From assembly GCA_029204225.1 (NCBI GenBank), contig CM055098.1, positions 390,501 through 454,500 on the forward strand: a DNA stretch of 64,000 bases, given 5' to 3'. Position 1 is the first letter of the stretch; every line of letters begins with the position of its first letter. Made by a program: the position numbers and the translations under genes. Below the pieces are notes generated by a model. The model saw only the letters and a program-made list of their open reading frames with translations. It ran no database searches and was not told where the DNA came from. The DNA is from Diphasiastrum complanatum. Lineage: Eukaryota > Streptophyta > Lycopodiopsida > Lycopodiales > Lycopodiaceae. Positions 54,301 to 64,000 of the stretch are shown here, one piece after another.

Positions 54301-57300
54301 CCTGATCTATCTTTAAAGGATCCCCATCTAGTAGGCGACAATCTGCAGGAACAATGTCACCCAATTTTATGCTGATGATGTCTCCAGGGACTAAATTTGC
54401 AGCATCTATTTCATTCCATTTGCCATCTCGAAGTGCCTGGATTTCAAGAGGAATGCAAGTAGCACTAGTTTGATTTAAACTGCAGAAGCTAAGTCAGTAG
54501 GCTATCATTGAATATACGTCCCTCTTTCTTCCATCAGGCCCTAAGTTGTTTTTAAATTGCTGCATAAAAATCTGAAATTGTGTAGATAAATAGAGAGCCT
54601 CAATCATCTGAAGGATTCGAAGACTCACTTTGGCCTTTGGAGCTAGGCGTGCCATTAAAGCAGCAGCAGCATTTCCTGCATTATTTTCTTCTATAAAACT
54701 GATGGTAGAATTGATAACCAGTAATATTATAATCCCCATAAAATCTTGCCAATCTGGAGGTCGACCCTGTAAACATGCCAAGTATGAGTTAATGTATCTT
54801 TATACAGGAGAAAATTGACTTCAGACTAAGATGCAAAGTGTTCTTATTCCAAATAGCAACCACCATCAATAATAAGATGGTAAAACCTAAGTACCCCATT
54901 TATGAGATGTTCCAAACAACATAATGTGTAGATGCATTAAACGAAGAGTTAGATTGCAATTAAAAGCATAACACATAGGTGCAAAGTGTTCTTATTCAAA
55001 ATAGCAACCACCATCAATAATAAGATATTAAAACTTAAGTACCCCATATATGAGATGTTCCAAACAACATGATGTGTAGAATCTAGATGCATTAAATGAA
55101 GACTTAGATTGCAATTAAAAGCATAGCACATAGGTGCAAGAACTCACCCCTCCATTTGCAAGTGCTATAGCTAGGATTGCAGCAGCTTCCATGACCCATG
55201 ACAATGGATTCCACATAAAACCAAGAAATTTGAGGAACTTGTTTTCCTGTTGAATAACAAACATTGATTACCTTACCTGGGAAACCCTAATAATAAGGAC
55301 TTGTAGGATTCAATATACCCATTTCAAATGGTCAGTCATGAACAAGGCATCTGGAAAACATAGAACCGGCAAAAAATCCAACATCCATAGTCATCGCAAA
55401 ATGATAATATCTGGATCAGTGTAGTATGTATGTTTTCTGCACTTTCCAAGTTTAATTGATTGTTTATTGCCACAGTGGCATTCTATTTGGATGCAATCTG
55501 CATAAAACTTGTATTGTGTGACGTAGTGATAGGACAGTTCAAATTACAGTGGGCTAATGCTTTAGCAGTATGAAATGTGATCTATGGTTTGCAATTAGAA
55601 AAATTGTAGCGACAGTAGTCTTAGGAGTGAACCAGAAAGAAGCAGGAAATTTGTAACGACACTAGTATTAGGAGTGAAACAGAAAGAAGTTTTTTTGGAG
55701 CTCTAGATGATTGGAGGTAATTACATTGTGTAGATTGCCAATGCTAAAAGCAAGTTTCTGAAGGATAGGTTGTGAGTTCAACAATTGTGCAGGTTTATAT
55801 ATCATAGAATGCATGGGCGGTTGAATTAAAATCTGCCACACTTAGCATTTCGAAAGAAAAATGCAGCAAGGACTGCAATCAAGTCCTACGAAACAGGATT
55901 TTTTTGGGGATCTGGGAGGGATTTCCCTTACATGTCTTTCATATAACTACTAAGTATGCTTATGAATTTATGAAGAATCTCGATATCATGCAGGAACAAG
56001 AAACAGTTTTATCTAAGTGATTGGCATATGAAGTTACAATCTTCCATGCAAAAGACTTAATCTTTCACTACTCTTTCCTTTGGACCTAGAAGAAGCTAAG
56101 TATCCAAGTGTTTGCAAGAAAGTTAGAATCAATGAGCCAAAACTTGAACCCAAAGTCACTGCGAAATATGAGATTGCAAAATATAAAGACTTACAGTCTT
56201 CTCCTCCAATTTGTTGGGCCCAAAAAGTTTGAGACGAAGTTCTGCATCTTCATTTGTCAGTCCTTGCCTAGTACATCTAAGGCTGTCAAAGACTTCTTCA
56301 ATTGGTACGTTTTCCTGCATTCAAATGCATGATCGATTAGAAGAAAACAACTACATTTGAAAATATGATATGGCAAACAACTCGATATTTTTCGAGAGCC
56401 CAGCTGAAGTTACCTGATGAGAAATTATTGTGCTTCAAATTTTTCCAGTTTAGTGAGCTCTTTAGTTAGTCTTAGATAAAGTTTTCTGGTGTCTGTGCTT
56501 CAAATTTTATCCAATTTAGTGAGCACATCTTGTAAAAGCGCCCTAGGTACTCTTTCATAAAGGTGTCTGATGAGAAAGATTGTGTTGCGCATGTGATCCA
56601 ATTCGGTGAGCACATCTTGTAAGGATCTCTTTAGTTAGTTTTTGATAGAGTTTTAGAAGGAGAAATATTGTGTTGCAGAGATAGATATAGAGACCATAGA
56701 AGGAAATTTTTTTTGTCAATCATAGACATTGGACCCCATAGCATGCAATGGCGAGAAAAGAAAAAGGCTGGTCTAGAGAGGGAATTGGATGGTAAAGTGG
56801 GGAATTTATGGTTATTCACTCCCATTAAAGATACAAGGCCCGGCACATATGTGAAAGTTATAGGATAGCTTTGGAAGGAACTAAAGAAAAAGATGGACGT
56901 ACTGGGAACTACTCCAGTTACAAAAGTCATTTAATCTGCGAAGAGACATTTGGTTTTCCACAATTTGGAAATTGAAACAACATGGAGGAATATGATGAGG
57001 CTAGACAAATAACGTGAGTTAGAACATGACAAATAGAAGATGAGGCACAAGTTTTTATTTTTTTTCGTGCAACGAGTACAAACATACAAGACTCCTAAAG
57101 AAAATACAAGTTCTGTATATCCAACTGATATGCCAAAAAATTTGTTAAAAATTTCTAAACTTGGAAGCATGGGATAGCAATTAAACTCTATGCTAGTTGG
57201 ACATGATTATTAAAGCTTTGCATCAAGTCTCAGCTATCTTGAGAAATTGTTTGTATAAGTTTGGTTCTCGGGCCTTCTCCTTGACATTGATAACACATTC

Positions 57301-57304
57301 CATT

Positions 57305-57356
<52 letters not shown>

Positions 57357-58715
57357 GCTGCTGAACTATCGACATTGTGCTATCTTGCTTTATTATTCAG
57401 TTGTTGATTTCTCATTGTGTGCTTGCTGAAGTGTTTGTAGACTACACGACAACAAAAGTATAAGTTTTCCAGCAAAGTTAAGTAAGTAATTTTGTTGACA
57501 TCAATGGGGCTCTAGCACCAATTCAGGTTGATTCAGGCCTAGGGAATTCCTTGATTGTTGATTTTAGAAAAGCTTTTTACACGGTTCCAATAAGAAGCTT
57601 TGAGGGAGAATGGAAAGGTAAGTTGTGGGCACTACCCTTGGGAAAAGTTGTCCTTTCACAGAGAGAAATTAATCCCCTCTTCATTTATGGGCAGCAAAAT
57701 CACCTGCATGAAGACATTCTGACGTGGAACATGCAACAAAACTGTCATAGCTACTAGCTCTTGTAAGTTAGATATTGAAGCTAACAATGAATCAAAGTAT
57801 TAAAAAAGACGACGTGATTGGCTGGACATGCAGAAAAGGACAGGTGGAAGGTGAAGCACATACGTTTCTCTTTTTCCACTGATACGACATCAGGGAAAAA
57901 TAAAGCATGCACCTTCTGGAAACAAACAACATGTCTACTCTATCCGAGAAACCTTCGGAACATGTTGGATGACTTCTTAAAAAGAAGTGGGAATAGATTC
58001 TAAATTTGATTTAGAATTTTAGATGACATTCTGCACTGCTGAATTTCTTGCTGATTAATATCTTTTGCTGTGAATGGACAAGCAGCAGCTATCAAGAGCA
58101 GCAAAAGACAAGGTATTTGATGTACTCTTGTTTTGTTCCATATATGCCAATGGGTTTCCGGTGGACATCAATACAGCATTTCACTTCGTTTCTCTAATGG
58201 ATATGCTTTTCAAGTCCATGTCCATAAGACGGAGCATTTCATGATGAGGCAGAAGCTGAAGCTAATGTTTCTATTTCTTATTTGGAAAGAAGCTTAGACG
58301 AATATAAAATTCTGGTGGGATGAGAATGTTGCTTTAGATGGAGTGGCATGCGCAGTTTGTATATTGGGAATCCCAAGCAACACATAAGAGCGAAGATATA
58401 GTGCCATCATCAGTTCAAGAATTATCGTCATTCACTAACTTGCCATTTACCGTCAGAGAACACATTAAAACCGACGATAAACACAGCCATCAGCCCATGA
58501 AATGAATGCTACTAAGAACTTGCAAAATATTATCAGTTTCACTCCTGCAGGAGATGGTAGAGGAGCATTGCCCGTGCTTCTTATCTACCATTGAAACACT
58601 TTCAAGTTTAATGCAAGGATAAGCATCGTACCAGATCAATGGCTTCACTATTTATCTGATCCAAGGCAGCAGCGTCGCCTAATTTTTCTCCCATGTCAGC
58701 CTTTTTGGTGTCCAT
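48347..58715 (-). CDS. AHA: plasma-membrane H+-ATPase (P3A type), 21 exons, 958 residues
   Basis: Exons: 58715-58632, 56314-56195, 55246-55148, 54766-54629, 54436-54302, 54085-53906, 53762-53556, 53422-53303, 53181-53062, 52949-52827, 52720-52616, 52513-52369, 52231-52067, 51611-51373, 51271-51239, 50194-50113, 49891-49731, 49550-49377, 49197-49015, 48743-48577 and 48443-48347. The sum is 2877 nt with no stop or frameshift. The enzyme pumps protons out of the cell on ATP and energises transport. Motifs are TGES (actuator, ~196-199), CSDKTGTLT (phosphorylated Asp ~343), [26 protein letters not shown] and ILNDGTIMTIS (proton-site Asp in M6). The regulatory tail ends SYTV, whose penultimate Thr is the 14-3-3 switch. 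Intron 11 uses a GC donor; the others checked are GT-AG. The N-terminus is ~13 residues longer than AHA2. The introns hold repeats. The gene looks functional. Confidence 0.97.
54833..55138. repeat. tandem duplication (~148-158 bp unit) in H+-ATPase intron 3
   Basis: Copies start at 54833 and 54981, both beginning GCAAAGTGTTCTTATTC and ending CACATAGGT, with ~93% identity by eye. The second has a short insertion (GAATCTA). Confidence 0.9.
57308..57353. repeat. (TC)n microsatellite in H+-ATPase intron 1
   Basis: 46 bases of pure TC. Confidence 0.97.
57545..57610 (+). pseudogene. possible LINE reverse-transcriptase scrap in H+-ATPase intron 1
   Basis: A frame reads [14 protein letters not shown], which resembles RT motif A of non-LTR elements (F-D-x-x-K-A-F-D-x-V-P), with Tyr in place of the second Asp. 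Only this short stretch fits. Confidence 0.3.
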
Positions 58716-59190
58716 CCTGCTCAGCAAATAGGAGAGAACAGCAGAAAGAGAACTGCTCCTGCTCAAATCAGCTGTGACACACTACCTTGGCAATCTGCTA
58801 AAACCCACAATCAATGTTAGCAAACTCAGGACACAACTCTATACGAGAAGACCTGCAGCCTTAAAACTGTACTAGCCGGACAGTGGACACAACTGTATAC
58901 GCAAGAAAGTACAGCCCCCGTTAATATTCTTCTAGCACGTTACTCTGTTCCTTGATCCATCACAGCCAAGATCTGCATGCTGCAGCACATGGAACTGTCT
59001 AGATGGCTACCTAGCAACTCATTGCGACAACACTAACAGAAGCCGAAGTCGAAGCCGAAGCAGCAGCATTCAAAAGAGCGCAAGGCTTGGCTCCATGCTC
59101 CAAATGCCAAGAGCAATGCAACCCACAATTGCAAAGAGGAAAAGAGGAAGAAGAAGCAGCAAAGCTCTGTCTGGCTGTGCATGCATGCAT

Positions 59191-59201
<11 letters not shown>

Positions 59202-59221
<20 letters not shown>

Positions 59222-59236
59222 CAGAGACAGAGAGAG
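59202..59236. repeat. (GA)n microsatellite
   Basis: GA with two ACA interruptions, about 500 bases upstream of the H+-ATPase start. Confidence 0.9.
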
Positions 59237-59407
59237 TGGGAGTGGGAGTGTAAGTGTGTTTGTAGGTTTGTGTGGACGGCTATTCCCATCTATCATCTTC
59301 TTTGTTTTCACTTATTGTTCTTTGATGGTGGGCTTTTTAATATTCACTTACTTATAATAGAAAATGTCTTCTTCTTCTTAGTCTATATCTATGCTAATCT
59401 CTCTAAT

Positions 59408-59430
59408 CTCTCTCTCTCTCTCTCTCTCTC
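59408..59430. repeat. (CT)n microsatellite
   Basis: 23 bases of CT immediately left of a foldback element. Confidence 0.9.
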
Positions 59431-59440
59431 AATGGACTAG

Positions 59441-59609
59441 GTAGCGGGCGTGAGCAGGCCCGCTACCGACTGTAGCGTGCAGCTTTCATGCACCGAGCCG
59501 CCCTGCGGCGAGGTGCATTGAAGGCTGCATGCTACTAGGCAGCAGGTTTGCTCAAGCCTGCTAACGGGCATAATTGAAGTTTGGGCCTTTCAATTGAAAG
59601 GCCCAAACT
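59441..59609. repeat. long foldback plus 32-bp perfect palindrome
   Basis: Arms 59441-59497 and 59512-59569 are inverted copies along ~57 bp (for example GTAGCGTGCAGC versus GCTGCATGCTAC). Each arm's outer part also forms its own small hairpin. A perfect 32-bp palindrome (59578-59609; arms AGTTTGGGCCTTTCAA) follows. Confidence 0.85.
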
Positions 59610-59887
59610 AATATGAGTTTAAACATATGTGGTCAGATCCAATTAAAATCTGCCACCTGTCCACTATAAGCCCAAACATCAATTATGGAATAATCATCCG
59701 GTCCTATGCTTGGAACAAAATGCCAAGCCCTCGCAGGCCTTCATGGATTATATGGCTGCTCCTCTTTCACACTCTCACCACAAGAGATCTAGATGAGCTC
59801 ATTTGTTTATTATAAATGCCATTGGATGAGCATGCTGACGTTTTGTCAGAGCAATGTGTACATGCATGCCTCCCTCATTTAGTGGGG

Positions 59888-59912
59888 GGGAAGGCCCTGT
59901 CTGAGGGCCTTC
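59888..59912. repeat. hairpin GGAAGGCCCT / AGGGCCTTCC
   Basis: Ten-base perfect arms with a five-base loop. Confidence 0.7.
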
Positions 59913-60073
59913 CTTGTTGGGAGAGCCCTCGACCGAAGGCAGGCCCCGACCAGCCTTCCCCTGCGTGCCATTGTGCGAAGGTGGACACCGGTTTTTTTTT
60001 TTTCGGGACGTACGGTACGGACGCGTGGACTAGTTTTTTTTTCGCATATATAACACAATTTTTTTTACATTTG

Positions 60074-60136
60074 TGGTGGAATGTGCATGTGGACAGCCAA
60101 TGACGGGCTGCCACATAGCACATGCACATTCCACCA
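60074..60136. repeat. inverted repeat (TGGTGGAATGTGCATGTG)
   Basis: The 18-bp outer arms match perfectly. An inner GGCTG/CAGCC extension is offset by about six bases in the right arm. T-rich runs stand to its left, so it is possibly a MITE. Confidence 0.8.
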
Positions 60137-60195
60137 TAGAGAGAGGAGAGAGAACATGCATTCCGTAGAGAGAGAACGCACATTCTAGAGAGAGA

Positions 60196-60438
60196 ATGAC
60201 TGATTCTGAGGAGATAGAAAAGTGGATGGACATTATGCTCCTGGAGGTGGTCCCAAAATACAAAGGAAACCTGAGCACGTGGCATTACGTGATGGAGAAG
60301 GTTAAGGATGGCATCCTTCAAGCACCCTTTAGTGGTGAGGGTGGTGGGGCCTTGTTGGTGGGCTCAATCTCGATGAAAAGTAAGTTCCTTTGTGTGTTGC
60401 CAACCGAGACTACAATGGAAGTAGAGGACCCATTCTAG
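60196..60438 (+). other. 80-codon ORF, unidentified
   Basis: ATG-started (MTDSEEIEKWMDIMLLEVVP), with balanced composition and a Gly-rich centre, after a GA-rich stretch. No homology recognised. Chance or a decayed fragment is likely. Confidence 0.2.
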
Positions 60439-61724
60439 TTCAAGCAAGGGCTGGAGAGGCTTTCTAGAGAGAAATTGCTTCAACCATCACACTTGAAATA
60501 GGACACTTACTATTGTCCTCCAATATCAGTTGGCAATACACTCATCCATATTTATTAGCCATATCCTTTGATGGGACGATAGAGGCCTAGAGTTTCTCCA
60601 ACATATTCAAGTTTTGACTATGTTAGTTGAGCCAAGTGGCACTTGTGAACACATGGTTGACATCCAAGTACCAAGCATAGAAGATATTGGGTCATCTCAC
60701 AAATGTTAAATTTTTAATGTGCTCATCCCAAGTGATTGAATAACAGATTAACGGCAATTGTAAACGCGTGGTGGACGCAAGTGTGAGAGCATACAATATA
60801 GAGATTCAAGTGATATGCCATCACATCAAAGTCGTATGAGTTGTAAAATTGTTATCTTTCTTTGAAAGGCAAAAGGTCCTTGGAAGTGCTATGCAATTTG
60901 CAAGTTCCAAGCCTAAGCAAAGCATATACATTTTGTTTTTTTGCATTGTGTAACGCAATACACAGTCCCAGTGGACAATGTGTTTTTGTGTTTGCATAAC
61001 TCATGGGTGATGTGGTTCACAACGCAAAAGATTTGAGTCATAAGTCATGATTAGATTTTGGAAGCTACAAAAATGGACCCTTTTCCTTTCAAAAATAGAC
61101 AAAAATTTATACTAAATTCCACATGAAAGGCTAGATTCAAACTACTACCATTCCAATCAAAAAATGGAATGAGTTGGTCAAATTTTATCTTTAAGTCTAA
61201 GCTGTAAGGCCTTTTGTAAATTTGTCATTGATCATGTTTTGAAGGGTTGAAAATCTTAGCACATTTCATTTGAAAGGAAATATCAACTTGTATTGAATCC
61301 TTTAAAGGAATGATGCTTTTCCTTGTATTCCCTTTAAATTTGAAGCTAGCAAAAAGCCCTTTAGATTCCTCACGTGGGATTGCACTTTGGATTTTCGCCC
61401 ATGAACTCCGCTAATTGTGGAGCCCTTGAAATCCTCTAAAAATCTAAGTGACACACTCTCAAAACTTACCCATGTGCTTGATGGGTGGCTTGGTTGGAAT
61501 CTAAAGGTTGCTAATCATCAATCACACTTGCACCCACAAATGCACAATGACAAGAAGACTACACGAGCATGTCAATTAACCATGTCAAAGTAGCCCACCA
61601 CTTTATTCAACAAATTGGGTAACTAAATTACAAATGTAGCAAACTTAGTCTAAACTCCTAAGTGCCCTGAAGGCAGTATCTGAATAGTTTTTCTGCTAGT
61701 CATGTTGGCCCCGTGAGTCACTAC
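60439..61724. other. no gene seen
   Basis: AT-rich DNA without long frames, RNA genes or clear repeats. Confidence 0.4.
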
Positions 61725-62170
61725 TTATACTAAGTAATTTAGAATAGACAAGAATAAGATAATATACCAAATAAGAGCAATAATGGATCTACTAGTGTGC
61801 ATCGTTGCTACAAGGGCAAACATCTCCTTAAAGTCAATACCTTGCTTTTGCATGTAGCCTTTTGCTACCAAAATTGAGTTACACTTGTCCAGCGATCCAT
61901 CCACCTTGTGTTTCAACTTGTACTTGACTTTGCGAACTTCTAACAAATCCATAAGTTGTTCTTGATAATTGACTTAATCTCTTCATCCATAGCATCCTGC
62001 CATTTTTGTCCTAGAGACACCTCTTCATGACTACTAGGTTCTTGCACATTCAACATTGAAACCATTAGGGCAAAATTCACACTGGGAGGTTGTCTCCTTT
62101 CCCACCACATTCTTCATGCCCCTAGCTCATTACTTTTTACTCTATTAGATGCATCCACATATCCAAAAGT
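61725..62170 (-). pseudogene. Ty1/copia reverse transcriptase N-terminal fragment
   Basis: The minus strand reads EVSLGQKWQDAMDEEIKSII, a gap, then VKYKLKHKVDGSLDKCNSIL, VAKGYMQKQGIDFKEMFALV. These are the opening motifs of copia RT, with several stops upstream. It is cut before the catalytic motif. It lies beside, but in opposite orientation to, the plus-strand copia element that follows. Confidence 0.82.
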
Positions 62171-62411
62171 TATGAGGAACCATTTAGTAGGCCTCTTTGG
62201 CTTCTCTTGAGGTACATTATGCCCCTCGTCTTCCTTCTTGATTTGATTCTCTTGCTTATCCACTTGTAAATCATTATAAACCTCAATCTCCTAGCCTCGG
62301 TCAAAGTCCACTTCTGGGAAACTATCTTGTAAATGTAAAGTTAGAAGAATACAAGATCTTCCACTTGCTATAAATGAAAATGAGCGATTTAAGATATTAT
62401 GAATCAGTCGG

Positions 62412-62945
62412 TGTTAGAAGTAATCAGAGATACAACGAGCAGAACGGGTCTTTCAGTAACTGATTCCTCAGAGTTAGTGACTATAGAGAGAGATAGAGAT
62501 ATTCAGAACGTTAGCAATTGTTTTGAATCTGTAAGTAGGATCACGCGCTTATCAGCACAATTGTATTGTGATCTGATCATTGTGTTTACAACTTTATTAT
62601 ACAGATTTGCTATTGTTCTACACTATCACATTCTTGTTGAATGATAATAAATCTCACTACTCTTACACAAACATTATTATCAGAGAAATGTATGGCTGTC
62701 TCTAACGCCTAAATTAATTCTACATTCTCTTCATATTAGATTATCGGTATTAGGAAGATCGCATGGATGTCACAGACGCCTCATCGTTTCTTGCAATCTC
62801 TCCTTCACGGCAGTCTAAGACTCCTACACTGATAATTTAATTCAACACTAAAGAACAGCTCGTAAACTCCATTCTCTAAGTAATCCATGATCTTGCTATT
62901 AAGAATCTTTTGTTTCATCAGTTGACATCAATCTAAACGTCAACA
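62412..62945 (+). repeat. 5' LTR of the copia element
   Basis: TGTTAGAAG at the left and CGTCAACA at the right give TG...CA ends, 534 bp. The right end stands four bases before TGGTATCAAAGC. The left limit is a guess, as the other LTR is outside the window. Confidence 0.55.
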
Positions 62946-62949
62946 GATG

Positions 62950-63015
62950 TGGTATCAAAGCTGATAATTCTACATTCAAAGTGGTATCAGTCCCCCACAA
63001 AGTGGTATCAGAGCC
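62950..63015 (+). other. three consecutive primer-binding-site-like motifs
   Basis: TGGTATCAAAGC at 62950, TGGTATCAG at 62982 and TGGTATCAGAGCC at 63003. The last is a perfect tRNA-Met site and the first is nearest the LTR. Confidence 0.7.
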
Positions 63016-63125
63016 ACAGGTTTATTGGATTACTAGAGTCTAGGACTTATAATAGAACTTAATATGTTCTAGTTGTTTAGAGCTGTTTCATTCAGTTTGT
63101 GTTTTATCTTTGCTACTCAATTACA

Positions 63126-63800
63126 ATGGGTTCAACCTCAGAGATCCGCTTGATCAACAAATTCAACGGAGGCGACTTCCACATGTGGAAGTTCAAAATG
63201 ACGATGATCTTGATCAAAAAAGAGTTATGAGGATACGTCAACGGTTCCATAGCCAGACCGGCAGAACCCAAACAATTCCCAGCTTGGAAAACAAAGGATG
63301 GCAAGGCTCTTGCCATTGTACTTCTAAACCTACAAGATACTCAAATTGCTCATGTATCCAACTACACTACCTCCAAAGAAGCATGGGATACACTCACTAG
63401 CATCTACAAGACCTCAGATGTTTCCACTCACCTCTTCTTGAGGAAGAATGTACTGACACTCACAATGAGCGAAAGCACCTCAGTCAGCGACCATATGAAT
63501 GAGTTCAAACAATTGCTAAACCAACTGGCTGCAATAGATTCTCCTATCTCAGAAGAAGACTCTACCATGTCTCTTCTTGCCAGTCTTCCATCCTCCTACG
63601 ACAATTTAGTGTTGCTTCTTAGCAATATTTCTGCACTGTCTCTCCAAAAATTGACAGCAAATCTGTTGCACGAAGAAGTTAGGAGGAAAAGCTTGTTTAT
63701 GACAACGAGTACCAAATCCATGGCACTCTACTCCAACAAGCAGTAGTCCAAGAAGAAGAAAGGCTTCAAGGATAAGAAGAAAAAGGCAGTTCACATCAAG
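63126..63800 (+). pseudogene. copia gag
   Basis: The ATG at 63126 begins MGSTSEIRLINKFNGGDFHM, then WKFKMTMILIKKEL. A TGA stands at the position where copia Gags have Trp (before GYVNGS). The frame then reopens and runs to 63746 (UBN2-type Gag, for example EAWDTLTSIY, VSDHMNEFKQLLNQLA, LLASLPSSYDNLV). A TAG is followed by a Lys-rich tail. Two stops and no frameshift were seen, so decay is recent. Confidence 0.82.
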
Positions 63801-64000
63801 TCGAAGGCCAAGGCTCTATTTGACTACAATTCTCTGATGGCATCAGTAGGCAGCTTAATGGTGTACTTTACGTACCTAAGTAACAAAGAACCTATTGTCT
63901 ATTAGCAAGATCACAGATCAGGGCTATAGAGCCATGTTCACTGCCAGTCGATGTACCATTGTAGATGAGAATTCAAAAGAAATCCTCTCTGCTTACAGAG

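Larger units (their letters stand above)
58716..59440 (-). promoter_or_regulatory. presumed 5' UTR/promoter of the H+-ATPase gene
   Basis: Directly upstream of the start codon. On the gene strand it contains a CT-rich tract (59202-59236) followed by CATGTATATATGCATGCATG and Ser/Leu-coding CT runs. No transcription start can be read. A CT array (59408-59430) marks its far end, next to the foldback. Confidence 0.3.
62412..64000 (+). mobile_element. Ty1/copia element, 5' part (continues beyond the window)
   Basis: An LTR-like segment, primer-binding motifs, then a gag frame, in the correct order and on one strand. The rest (protease, integrase, RT) would lie to the right of the window. Confidence 0.72.

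Noticed and set aside
56668-56940. Retroelement-like frames in H+-ATPase intron 1
   Set aside because: Short, stop-interrupted pieces on both strands with no named motif; not enough to call.

Overview
The window is nuclear DNA of a land plant, almost certainly vascular. It holds intron-rich protein genes with GT-AG introns, a plastid-type class II DAHP synthase, and a plasma-membrane H+-ATPase ending in the 14-3-3-binding Tyr-Thr-Val tail. These sit in AT-rich DNA full of decayed Ty1/copia and Ty3/gypsy elements. More than a dozen long (CT)n/(GA)n arrays, many retroelement remnants and long introns would suit a large genome such as a fern's, but nothing here proves the lineage.

Layout. 1-3.3 kb: an LTR fragment at the edge and a decayed copia piece. 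3.3-8.0 kb (+): the last four exons of a LETM1-like gene. Its final intron carries a hAT-type element that has captured the 3' end of an NCED/CCD gene. 8.56-11.6 kb: a minus-strand LTR with an adjoining polypurine tract, followed by acidic, repeat-bearing ORFs of unknown function. 11.7-16.0 kb: tandem repeats and unassigned DNA. 16.07-18.23 kb (-): a complete five-exon DAHP synthase gene, with a CT tract and an upstream ORF in its leader. 20.7-29.9 kb: scrambled gypsy-type sequence (gag, protease, RT, integrase and an accessory ORF). A 3.17-kb inversion there has split both the pol frame and the accessory ORF. 31.5-33.3 kb: an L1-ORF1p-like frame between CT arrays. 33.8-34.5 kb: a cluster of one 10-mer in alternating orientation. 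35.9-40.4 kb: a gypsy element with gag and protease but no RT or integrase. 40.5-46.0 kb: composite GA repeats, copia integrase and RT fragments, and a gypsy integrase split by a second hAT-like element. 48.3-58.7 kb (-): a complete 21-exon H+-ATPase gene (958 codons). 59.4-60.1 kb: long foldbacks. 61.7-64.0 kb: a copia RT remnant, then a plus-strand copia element (LTR, primer sites, gag) that runs off the window.

The three host genes do unrelated housekeeping jobs: chorismate and aromatic amino-acid synthesis in plastids, proton pumping at the plasma membrane, and a LETM1-like organellar membrane protein. They show no shared regulation. Most of the rest is layered transposable-element history. 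Two insertions can be dated relative to their hosts because their 8-bp target-site duplications are intact, and the inversion can be placed to within a 5-bp microhomology.
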